A DNA stretch of 64,000 nt from Micromonospora rifamycinica. Lineage in GTDB: Bacteria > Actinomycetota > Actinomycetes > Mycobacteriales > Micromonosporaceae. The position numbers and the translations under genes were made by a program. The stretch lies in assembly GCF_900090265.1 (NCBI RefSeq), contig NZ_LT607752.1, positions 5,524,001 to 5,588,000 on the forward strand, given 5' to 3'. Every line of letters starts with the position of its first letter. Within the stretch, counting starts at the first letter, position 1. A model generated the notes under the pieces. That model was not told the DNA's origin. It searched no databases and worked only from the letters and a program-made list of their open reading frames with translations. Positions 17,254 to 23,621 of this stretch are shown piece by piece.

Positions 17254-17335
17254 ACAGCGCTGGCACTGAGAGCGTCTTCGCGCGGTGCGAACGACGCCGG
17301 TCGATCTTGCCGGTCCCACGGGGGAGGTGGGTGTC

Positions 17336-17728
17336 ATGACCCGGGCGCGTATGCCCCGACCACACGAGGTGGCCGCCGCACGACGAGATCCGCGACTGCT
17401 GCGGGCACTGCGGGACCGCCGTTCCGACGAAGCCTGGCGTACCAGGGGAACCTGTCAGAGCGTGGATCCGGAGACGTTCTTTCCGGCACCCAACGAACCG
17501 GCCGACGCGGCGGTCGAGCTGTGCCGAAGCTGTGACGTCCAGGGATCCTGCCTGGCCTGGGCACTGGAGGTGGGCGACACCCACGGGGTGTGGGGCGGCA
17601 CCACGCCCCGCGAGCGCCGGGCGATGCTGGTCGCCTGGCGCGGCGAGGTCGAGTCCGACCCCGACGCCGCCGACGCCGCCGGCCCACCGGTACGGGACCG
17701 CCTCCTCACCCTGGTGCCGTTGAGCTGA
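17336..17728 (+). CDS. WhiB-family iron-sulfur transcription factor
   Basis: A 130-residue Wbl protein. Four cysteines that hold a [4Fe-4S] cluster are at about 40, 63, 66 and 72 (C-x22-C-x2-C-x5-C), followed by the GVWGG turn at 84-88 and a basic RERRAML segment that contacts DNA. ATG 17336 has GGAGGT eight bases upstream; an earlier GTG at 17285 is less likely. The paralogue in this window (38348) is the WhiB1 type; this one has a longer basic N-terminus and I do not assign a subtype. Its last codons are the first unit of a 21-bp tandem repeat. Confidence 0.9.
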   Translation: MTRARMPRPHEVAAARRDPRLLRALRDRRSDEAWRTRGTCQSVDPETFFPAPNEPADAAVELCRSCDVQGSCLAWALEVGDTHGVWGGTTPRERRAMLVAWRGEVESDPDAADAAGPPVRDRLLTLVPLS

Positions 17729-17834
17729 GCCCTGGCGTCGTCGAGCCGGCCCCTGGCGTCGTCGAGCCGGCCCCTGGTGCTGTCGAGCCGGCCCCTGGTG
17801 CCGTTGAAGCGACCTCTGGCGCGGTCGAGCTGAG
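17709..17834. repeat. Six tandem 21-bp repeats running out of the whiB-like gene
   Basis: Units of the form CCCTGGYGYCGTYGAGCYGGC begin at 17709, 17730, 17751, 17772, 17793 and 17814. Units two and three are identical. The first unit contains the last codons and stop of the whiB-like gene, so the array probably grew from the gene's own 3' end. Read in one plus frame it would give a 7-residue repeat (PAPGVVE-like), but no start codon with a ribosome site supports translation. Confidence 0.85.
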
Positions 17835-17865
17835 CGCTGCGCCGGGGGCGGCGCAGAATGACCGG

Positions 17866-18477
17866 GTGCCGCACCTCGCGCAGTTCGACACCCCCCGTGG
17901 CCCGGCCCGGATCGACACCGACCTGCCGGTGGGGCCACCGGTGTCCCTGCTCGTGCTCGGTCACGGGGCGGGCGGGTCGGTGGACGCGCCCGACCTGCTG
18001 GCCCTGCGGGACACCGCCTGCGCCGCCGGGGTGCTGGTGGCCCGGATGACCCAGCCCTACCGGGTGGCCGGTCGCCGGGCGCCGGCCCCCGCGCCGCACC
18101 TGGACGAGGCGTGGACGGCGGCCCTGACCGTGCTGCGCAACCGGCATCCGGACGTACCGCTGCTGGTCGGTGGGCGGTCCAGCGGTGCCCGGGTGGCCTG
18201 CCGGACGGCACGTACGGTGGGCGCGGTCGGGGTGGTCGCGCTGGCCTTCCCGCTGCACCCGCCCGGCCGCCCGGAGCGGTCCCGGGCCGACGAGTTGGCC
18301 ACCGGGCTGCCGACGCTGGTCGTCAACGGCGACCGGGATCCGTTCGGGGTGCCCACCGCCGGTGGCCCGGTCGAGGTGGTGGTCCGCCGTGGCGAACGTC
18401 ACGACCTGCGCCAGGATCCGAGCGGGGTGGCCGGCGCGGTGCTCGCCTGGCTGCGCGACCGCCGGTGGGCGCGCTGA
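17866..18477 (+). CDS. Alpha/beta hydrolase of the dienelactone-hydrolase/KANL3-Tex30 type
   Basis: A 203-residue protein. LGHGAGG forms the oxyanion region (about 31-37), GGRSSGARVA is the nucleophile elbow with Ser at about 105, VVNGDRDPFG supplies the Asp and RGERHDL the His. Substrate unknown. GTG 17866 is chosen because it begins just before conserved sequence; frames further upstream read through the repeat array. The gene follows the whiB-like gene on the same strand after 137 bp and could be co-transcribed with it. Confidence 0.78.
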   Translation: MPHLAQFDTPRGPARIDTDLPVGPPVSLLVLGHGAGGSVDAPDLLALRDTACAAGVLVARMTQPYRVAGRRAPAPAPHLDEAWTAALTVLRNRHPDVPLLVGGRSSGARVACRTARTVGAVGVVALAFPLHPPGRPERSRADELATGLPTLVVNGDRDPFGVPTAGGPVEVVVRRGERHDLRQDPSGVAGAVLAWLRDRRWAR

Positions 18478-18802
18478 CCGGTTCCGACCCCTGGGCGGGC
18501 CGGCCGGCCTCCGCACGCCGGGCGGCCGACCGGCGCTGCGCCAGGGTCGGCCGGCGCTGCGTCGTGGGTCGGCCGGCGCGCTGGCCACCCGTTTCCGCCC
18601 CGGCGGAGCCGTCGTTGCATCCGATGGTGTCGGCCTTCCGGTTCGGGTGGTCGGGACCGTCCCTCCCAGGCCCTTCCTGGTCCCAGCTCCCCGGTAGCCG
18701 ACCGGTCGGGCCGGGACCAGGAGCGGGGGCCGGTGGAATGCCCGGCCCACGGGCGGGCGTTACGACTCCCGGACGAGCAATCTGGCGAGGGGGGTGTGAC
18801 CG
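18478..18802. other. 325-bp intergenic stretch before sigR
   Basis: No supportable gene lies here. It holds near-repeats of GGTCGGCCGGCGCTGCG around 18520-18580 and, at its right end, the predicted SigR-dependent promoter at 18735-18761. Confidence 0.6.
18735..18761 (+). promoter_or_regulatory. Predicted SigR-dependent promoter of sigR
   Basis: GGAAT (18735-18739), 19 bases, GTT (18759-18761) matches the known actinobacterial SigR/SigH consensus GGAAT-N18/19-GTT. Transcription would start near 18768, about 35 bases before the GTG at 18803. This mirrors the autoregulated sigRp2 promoter described in Streptomyces coelicolor. The match is seen directly; function is inferred. Confidence 0.75.
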
Positions 18803-19621
18803 GTGCCGACCGAGACACGGAGCCGGGAGCGTGACGAGCGGGGCGCGCGGCGGCTCAGACGGCTACTGGACGGCCCGGACTGGCCGGCGGTGGGGGACGG
18901 CGCCGCGGCGGTGAGCACCGGCACACCCGGCGGAACCGAAGCTGCGGACCGGTTCGTCCGCGTATCCTCGGCGGGACAGCATCCGACGCGAGGGGATGTG
19001 CGGTTGACCACCGAGAAGACGGACGAGCGCAGGGCCCGCTTCGAGCGGGACGCAATGCCCTTCGTCGATCAGCTCTACGCTGCCGGGCTGCGGATGACGC
19101 GGAACCCGGCCGATGCCGAGGATCTGGTCCAGGAGACGTACCTGAAGGCGTACGCCGCCTTCCACCAGTTCGAGCAGGGTACCAACCTGAAGGCCTGGCT
19201 CTACCGGATCCTGACCAACACCTACATCAACTCCTACCGCAAGCGGCAGCGGCAGCCCATCCAGGCGCCGACCGAGGAGATCACCGACTGGCAGCTCGCC
19301 GAGGCCGAGTCGCACACCTCCAGCGGGTTGCGGTCGGCGGAGACCGAGGCGCTGGACCGGCTGCCGGACAGCGACGTCAAGGACGCGCTCCAGCAGCTGC
19401 CGGAGGAGTTCCGCCTGGCGGTCTACCTCACCGACGTCGAGGGCTTCTCGTACAAGGAGGTCGCCGACATCATGGGCACGCCGATCGGCACCGTGATGTC
19501 GCGGCTGCACCGCGGACGTCGTAATCTGCGCAAGCTGCTTGAGCGGTACGCCGCCGAGCGCGGGTTCAGCGCCGCCCAGCCCGCGAAGGGCTCCACCGCC
19601 GCTGCCAGCCGGGAGGTGTGA
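18803..19621 (+). CDS. sigR: ECF sigma factor SigR/SigH (thiol-oxidative stress), with possible long and short forms
   Basis: Group IV sigma factor. Region 2 holds RFERDAMPFVDQLYAAGLRMTRN, DLVQETYLKAY and WLYRILTNTYINSYRK; region 4 holds LPEEFRLAVYLTDVEGFSYKEVA and MSRLHRGRRNLRKLL. From GTG 18803 (ribosome site AGGGGGG) the product is 272 residues. A second start, TTG 19004 preceded by GAGGGG, gives a 205-residue form that begins where SigH/SigR of other actinomycetes begin. The extra N-terminal 67 residues parallel the unstable long form SigR' of S. coelicolor. The gene is two bases upstream of rsrA, its redox-sensitive anti-sigma factor. Confidence 0.92.
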   Translation: MPTETRSRERDERGARRLRRLLDGPDWPAVGDGAAAVSTGTPGGTEAADRFVRVSSAGQHPTRGDVRLTTEKTDERRARFERDAMPFVDQLYAAGLRMTRNPADAEDLVQETYLKAYAAFHQFEQGTNLKAWLYRILTNTYINSYRKRQRQPIQAPTEEITDWQLAEAESHTSSGLRSAETEALDRLPDSDVKDALQQLPEEFRLAVYLTDVEGFSYKEVADIMGTPIGTVMSRLHRGRRNLRKLLERYAAERGFSAAQPAKGSTAAASREV

Positions 19622-19622
19622 C

Positions 19623-19910
19623 GTGAGCTGTGGGAAGCCGCACGAGACGGACTGCCGGGAAGTGCTCGCCGAGGTCTACCTCTACCTGGACCTGGAGTGT
19701 GCCGAGGAGCGGCGCTCGCTGATCCGCTACCACCTGGACGAGTGCGGGCCGTGCCTGCGGGAGTACGGCATCGAGCAGGAGGTGCGGGCGTTGGTGGCGC
19801 GGTGCTGCGGCAACGAGACCGCCCCCGACCAGCTGCGGGAGCGGCTGCGGGTGCGCCTCACCGAGCTGGTGGTCTTCGAGGCCAGCGAGTCGCGCGAACT
19901 CGCCGAGTAG
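19623..19910 (+). CDS. rsrA: Zinc-binding redox anti-sigma factor RsrA
   Basis: A 95-residue ZAS-type anti-sigma factor. The cysteines and histidine fall at Cys3, Cys11, His37, Cys41 and Cys44, the same numbering as I know for S. coelicolor RsrA, with the core H-x3-C-x2-C. Reduced, zinc-bound RsrA holds SigR; disulfide stress releases zinc and frees SigR. GTG 19623 follows the sigR stop by one base. The exact match in spacing makes the assignment firm. Confidence 0.94.
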   Translation: MSCGKPHETDCREVLAEVYLYLDLECAEERRSLIRYHLDECGPCLREYGIEQEVRALVARCCGNETAPDQLRERLRVRLTELVVFEASESRELAE

Positions 19911-19923
19911 GGCACGTGACGAC

Positions 19924-19954
19924 GGTGGCCCGGGTCGGTTCGACCCGGGCCACC
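19924..19954. terminator. Bidirectional terminator hairpin after rsrA
   Basis: A perfect 14-bp stem (19924-19937 with 19941-19954) around a 3-base loop, lying between the convergent rsrA and bL37 genes. There is no U tract, as is common in high-GC actinomycetes. Confidence 0.75.
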
Positions 19955-20009
19955 GGCCTGTCCGGCTCCGGGCCGGACCTGGTGTCGCGACGGATGCCCG
20001 TCGGGAGAC

Positions 20010-20084
20010 TCAGGAGTTGGGGCGCTTGCCGTGGTTCGCGCTGCTCTTCTTGCGGGCCTTCTTCTTGCGGGCCTTCTTCGCCAT
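20010..20084 (-). CDS. Ribosomal protein bL37 (24 residues)
   Basis: ATG 20084 (minus) has a strong AGGAGGT six bases upstream. The 24-residue peptide is almost entirely basic: MAKKARKKKARKKS, then ANHGKRPNS. The ANHGKRPN ending and size fit actinobacterial bL37, described from mycobacterial ribosome structures. It contains an internal DNA repeat coding KKARKK. It is too small for most gene callers. The gene stands alone, convergent with rsrA and divergent from the carrier-protein gene. Confidence 0.85.
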   Translation of the reverse strand: MAKKARKKKARKKSSANHGKRPNS

Positions 20085-20372
20085 GCTGACCTCCTCGTGA
20101 TCGGTCCGACCCCTGCCGCGGCGACCCTCGGCACCGGTGCCGCCGCCGGTCCGCCCGGCGTCGGGGTCCGACCCGATGATGCTAGTGCGACCGCCCCCTG
20201 CCACCGCGCCGGGGCGGCGACGGTACCCCGGTCGGTGCGCGGACACCGGTGGATCCGGTGCCGCGCTCACCGCGCCCGGGTCCGCACTCCGCTGTCGCGC
20301 TCCCTGCCCGTGCGGGGCCGGCACGTGATTGGATACCGACGCAGACACACCCGGTGGAGAGGGAGGGCCGTG

Positions 20373-20588
20373 ATGGCCGAGGAGATCCGCGCCGAGATGG
20401 TGGCCAACGTGTGGAAGGTCGTGGCGTCGACCGGGGACAGCGTGTCGGAGGGGGACACGCTGGTGATCCTGGAGTCGATGAAGATGGAGATCCCGGTCCT
20501 CGCCGAGTCCGACGGCGTGGTCGAGCAGCTCGCGGTCAACGAGGGCGACGTGGTGCAGGACGGTGACCTGATCGCGGTGATCGGTTGA
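20373..20588 (+). CDS. Small biotinyl/lipoyl-attachment carrier protein
   Basis: A 71-residue single biotinyl domain. ESMKMEIPV carries the modified Lys37, and NEGDVVQDGDLIAVIG closes the barrel. Such free-standing carriers occur widely in actinomycetes; MKM favours biotin over lipoate, but the partner carboxylase is unknown. It has a purine-rich GAGAGGGAGGG ribosome site and overlaps the following acetyltransferase gene by 4 bases (TTGA). Confidence 0.88.
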   Translation: MAEEIRAEMVANVWKVVASTGDSVSEGDTLVILESMKMEIPVLAESDGVVEQLAVNEGDVVQDGDLIAVIG

Positions 20589-21118
20589 TCCCCGGCGACC
20601 GGTCGGCCGGGCTGCTGGTCCGGCGGGCGGTGCCGGCCGAGTTCGCGGCGGTGGCCCGGCTGACCGTCGCCGCGTACGAGGCCGACGGCCAGCTCAAGGG
20701 CGAGAACGGCTACGGGGTGACGCTGGCCGACGTGGCGACCCGGGCGGCGGAGGGTGAGGTCCTGGTCGCCGTCGACCGGACGACCGGGGTGGTGCTCGGC
20801 TCGGTCACCTTCGTGCTGCCCGGCAGCCCGTACGCGGAGTTGTCCGCGCCGGGCGAGGCGGAGTTCCGGATGCTGGCGGTGGACCCGGCCGCCCAGGGGC
20901 GGGGTGCGGGTGTGGCGCTGGTCCGGGCCTGCCTGTCCCGGGCCGCCGCACAGGGCTGCTCGGCGGTGGTCATCTGCGTCCGTAGCGGGCTCGCCGAGGC
21001 CGCCCACCGGTTGTACGCGGGGCTCGGCTTCGCCCGCACCCCGGACCGGGACTGGTCGCCGCTGCCGGGCGTCGACCTGCTCGCCCTGCGCTACGACCTG
21101 ACCGGCGGGCCGGCCTGA
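20585..21118 (+). CDS. GNAT-family N-acetyltransferase
   Basis: A 177-residue GNAT fold. The acetyl-CoA pyrophosphate loop is MLAVDPAAQGRGAGVALVRAC (Q/R-x2-G-x-A type), and YAGLGFARTPDRDW is the last strand. TTG 20585 overlaps the stop of the carrier-protein gene. Substrate unknown. Its own 3' end begins a short 17-bp repeat array. Confidence 0.82.
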   Translation: MIPGDRSAGLLVRRAVPAEFAAVARLTVAAYEADGQLKGENGYGVTLADVATRAAEGEVLVAVDRTTGVVLGSVTFVLPGSPYAELSAPGEAEFRMLAVDPAAQGRGAGVALVRACLSRAAAQGCSAVVICVRSGLAEAAHRLYAGLGFARTPDRDWSPLPGVDLLALRYDLTGGPA

Positions 21119-21150
21119 CCGGCGGGCCGGCCTGACCGGCGGGCCGACCT
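21097..21150. repeat. Three 17-bp tandem repeats at the end of the GNAT gene
   Basis: CCTGACCGGCGGGCCGG starts at 21097, 21114 and 21131 (the last copy has one change) and a fragment follows. The first two units include the last codons and stop of the acetyltransferase gene. Like the array after the whiB-like gene, it appears to have grown from a 3' coding end. Confidence 0.8.
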
Positions 21151-21187
21151 GACCCGTCCGCCCCGGGGCACGCCGGCCGGTGCCGGT

Positions 21188-21751
21188 CTAGTCGTCGAAG
21201 CCGGCCAGCAGCTCGTCGGCCACCTCAAGGGCGATCGCCTTGCGTTCGTCGTCGGAGATGTCCGGATTCCGGACGGCGAACCAGCTGCTGTGCACGGCGA
21301 ACAGGAGCAGGGCGGCCCGGATCTGGGCGCGGGGCGAGTCGTCGCCGAGGCAGATGGCGTCGGCCAGCCGGTACATCCGTTCCCGCATCTGCTGGCCGGC
21401 GGTGAGGCTCTTGAGCACCGTCTGGTTCTGCTCGAAGAAGCGCATCACCGGGGGCTGCCCGGCGGCGAACATCGTGTCGGCGTACTGGCTGACCAGGGCA
21501 CGTCGGGTGGCCCGGGTGGCCGGTTGCCCGTGCGCCCAGTCGATCAGCTCGTCCATTCGGTACAGCCGGTCCTCGACGTAGCTGTTGACGATCTCCTCTT
21601 TGCTCTTGAAGTGGTAGTAGAGGGCGGCCTTGGTCACGCCGAGCCGTTCGGCGATCTCCCGCAGCGAGGTCTTCTCGTAGCCCTGCTCGGTGAAGAGCTC
21701 CAGTGCGACGGCCCGGATGCGCTCCCGTGTGCCGCCTGTGCTCTGACTCAC
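21188..21751 (-). CDS. TetR-family transcriptional repressor
   Basis: A 187-residue regulator. The N-terminal HTH reads RERIRAVALELFTEQGYEKTSLREIAERLGVTKAALYYHFKSKEEI, standard TetR. The rest is an all-helical ligand domain with FAAGQPPVMRFFEQNQ and LFAVHSSWF. GTG 21751 is the most likely start (others at 21757 and 21760); a longer frame would run through the operator region. It is divergent from an MFS efflux gene, so it very probably represses that gene and itself. Confidence 0.88.
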   Translation of the reverse strand: MSQSTGGTRERIRAVALELFTEQGYEKTSLREIAERLGVTKAALYYHFKSKEEIVNSYVEDRLYRMDELIDWAHGQPATRATRRALVSQYADTMFAAGQPPVMRFFEQNQTVLKSLTAGQQMRERMYRLADAICLGDDSPRAQIRAALLLFAVHSSWFAVRNPDISDDERKAIALEVADELLAGFDD

Positions 21752-21790
21752 CTGCACCACCCAACTCACTTGACGGGCCACTGCTGCCCA

Positions 21791-21836
21791 ACTTACCGTG
21801 CGGCTAGTAAGGTGACTAGCCGGGCGGCAAGTAAGT
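21791..21836. promoter_or_regulatory. Nested palindromic operator between tetR and the MFS gene
   Basis: GGCTAGT (21802-21808) and ACTAGCC (21815-21821) form an inner inverted repeat with a 6-base spacer. ACTTAC (21791-21796) and GTAAGT (21831-21836) form an outer pair. Two dyads in 46 bp of a divergent tetR/efflux promoter suggest two TetR dimers bind here. Confidence 0.7.
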
Positions 21837-21863
21837 GTGACAGATCTCCGGGGGAGCTTACCC

Positions 21864-23450
21864 ATGACTCAGGAAACTCAGGCGACGGCGAAACCCAACA
21901 TCAGGGTGGTGCTGTTCGGTCTGATGATCGCGATGATGCTCGCGATGCTCGACAACATGATCGTCAGCACGGCCCTGCCGCGGATCGTCAGCGAGTTCGG
22001 CGGCGTCAACCACTTCACCTGGGTGGTCACCGCGTACGTGCTGGGCACCACGGTCTCCACCCCGATCTGGGGCAAGCTGGGTGACCTGTACGGCCGCAAG
22101 GCGGTCTTCCTGACCTCGGTGGTCATCTTCCTGATCGGGTCGATGCTCTGCGGGATGTCCGGTTCGGAGCTGCTGGGCGGCACCGGCAACGGGATGGTCG
22201 AGCTGATCGCGTTCCGCGCCCTCCAGGGCCTCGGCGCGGGTGGCCTGATGGTCGGCGTGATGGCGATCATCGGCGACCTGGTGCCACCCCGGGAGCGGGG
22301 GCGTTACCAGGGCATGATCGCCGGGATCATGGCGGTCGCCATGGTGGCCGGCCCGCTGGTCGGCGGCTTCATCACCGACAACCTCTCCTGGCGCTGGGCG
22401 TTCTACGTCAACCTGCCGCTCGGCGGCCTGGCGCTGCTGATCCTGGCCACCACCATGCACCTGCCGAAGTACCGGACCGAGCACAAGATCGACTGGCTGG
22501 GTGCGGCCTTGCTCTCCGTCGGCATCACCGCCATCGTGCTGGTCACCACCTGGGGCGGCAACGAGTACGACTGGACCTCCCCGCAGATCCTCGGGCTCGC
22601 CGTGCTGGCGCTGGTCAGCCTGCTCGTCTTCGGCCTGGTCGAGCGGCGGGTCGTCGAGCCGATCCTGCCGCTGGGCCTGTTCGCCAACCGCAACTTCACG
22701 CTGATCTCGGCGATCGCCTTCCTGCTCGGCTTCGCGATGTTCGGCGCGATGAACTTCCTGCCGCTCTACCAGCAGACCGTGCAGGGGGCGTCGGCCACCA
22801 ACAGCGGCCTGCTCCTGCTCCCGCTGATGTTCGGGATGCTGGTGGTCTCCCTGGTGGTCGGCCGGGCCATCACCAAGACCGGTCGCTACCGGATGTACCC
22901 GATCGCCGGCGGCGTGCTGATGGCCGCCGGGATGGCGCTGCTGTCCCGGCTGGAGGTCGACACCGGCAAGGTCGAGACGTCGCTGTACATGCTGGTCCTC
23001 GGGGCCGGCATGGGCTTCCTGATGCAGACCTCGATGCTGATCGCGCAGAACAGCGTGGAGCAGAAGGACCTCGGCGCGGCCAGCGGCGCGGCCACCTTCT
23101 TCCGGTCGATCGGTGGCTCGTTCGGCATCTCGCTGTTCGGCGCCATCTTCGCCAACCGGCTCGCCGGCTCGACCGCCGGCGGCGCCTTCGGTGGCGGCAC
23201 CGGCGAGGGCCGGGGGCTGGATCTGGAGAAGCTCGGGGAGTTGCCGGCGCAGGCCCGCGCGGCGGTGCTCGGTGGCCTCTCCGACGCCATCTCACACGTC
23301 TTCTTCTGGGCGATGATCATCACGATCGCGGTGCCGGTGCTCGCCTGGTTCATCAGGGAGATCCCGCTCCGTACGGCGAACGACGTCCCGGCGGCGGACG
23401 CCACGCCCGAGGAGAAGGCCGAGGTCGCCCTCGGTAAGGCCCCGGTCTGA
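21864..23450 (+). CDS. MFS drug efflux transporter, DHA2 (EmrB/QacA) type
   Basis: A 528-residue proton antiporter with about 14 membrane segments. DNMIVSTALPRI (segment 1), WGKLGDLYGRK (loop 2-3 motif A), RALQGLGAGGL and AGPLVGGFITDNLSWRW (motif C) are characteristic. A Gly-rich loop lies near residues 430-455, and the last 30 residues are charged. ATG 21864 has GGGGAG seven bases upstream. It is controlled in all likelihood by the divergent TetR gene. Substrate unknown. Confidence 0.92.
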   Translation: MTQETQATAKPNIRVVLFGLMIAMMLAMLDNMIVSTALPRIVSEFGGVNHFTWVVTAYVLGTTVSTPIWGKLGDLYGRKAVFLTSVVIFLIGSMLCGMSGSELLGGTGNGMVELIAFRALQGLGAGGLMVGVMAIIGDLVPPRERGRYQGMIAGIMAVAMVAGPLVGGFITDNLSWRWAFYVNLPLGGLALLILATTMHLPKYRTEHKIDWLGAALLSVGITAIVLVTTWGGNEYDWTSPQILGLAVLALVSLLVFGLVERRVVEPILPLGLFANRNFTLISAIAFLLGFAMFGAMNFLPLYQQTVQGASATNSGLLLLPLMFGMLVVSLVVGRAITKTGRYRMYPIAGGVLMAAGMALLSRLEVDTGKVETSLYMLVLGAGMGFLMQTSMLIAQNSVEQKDLGAASGAATFFRSIGGSFGISLFGAIFANRLAGSTAGGAFGGGTGEGRGLDLEKLGELPAQARAAVLGGLSDAISHVFFWAMIITIAVPVLAWFIREIPLRTANDVPAADATPEEKAEVALGKAPV

Positions 23451-23540
23451 CCGACCCACCCCACCGACCCGTTCGTCGCGGCCGGTCCGCTCCCAGCCGG
23501 GGGTGGACCGGCCGCGCGCCGTTCCCGACCCCACCCACTC

Positions 23541-23621
23541 CATGATCGACTCGCCTGGGCCGATGTGGCGGCGTTCCGGCGCGGCGGATACCGCTACCTC
23601 GCCTCCCGAGAGTGGATCATG
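23541..23621. repeat. Imperfect inverted repeat between MFS and TPR genes
   Basis: CATGATCGACTCGC (23541-23554) pairs with GAGAGTGGATCATG (23608-23621) with 12 of 14 positions matching; the second arm covers the TPR-gene stop. It lies in a convergent 166-bp gap that otherwise holds nothing. It may be a terminator or a copy of a dispersed palindrome. Confidence 0.4.

Noticed and set aside
17858..18049. ATG 17858 as start of the hydrolase
   Set aside because: It is in a different frame from the alpha/beta hydrolase motifs; GTG 17866 is in frame.
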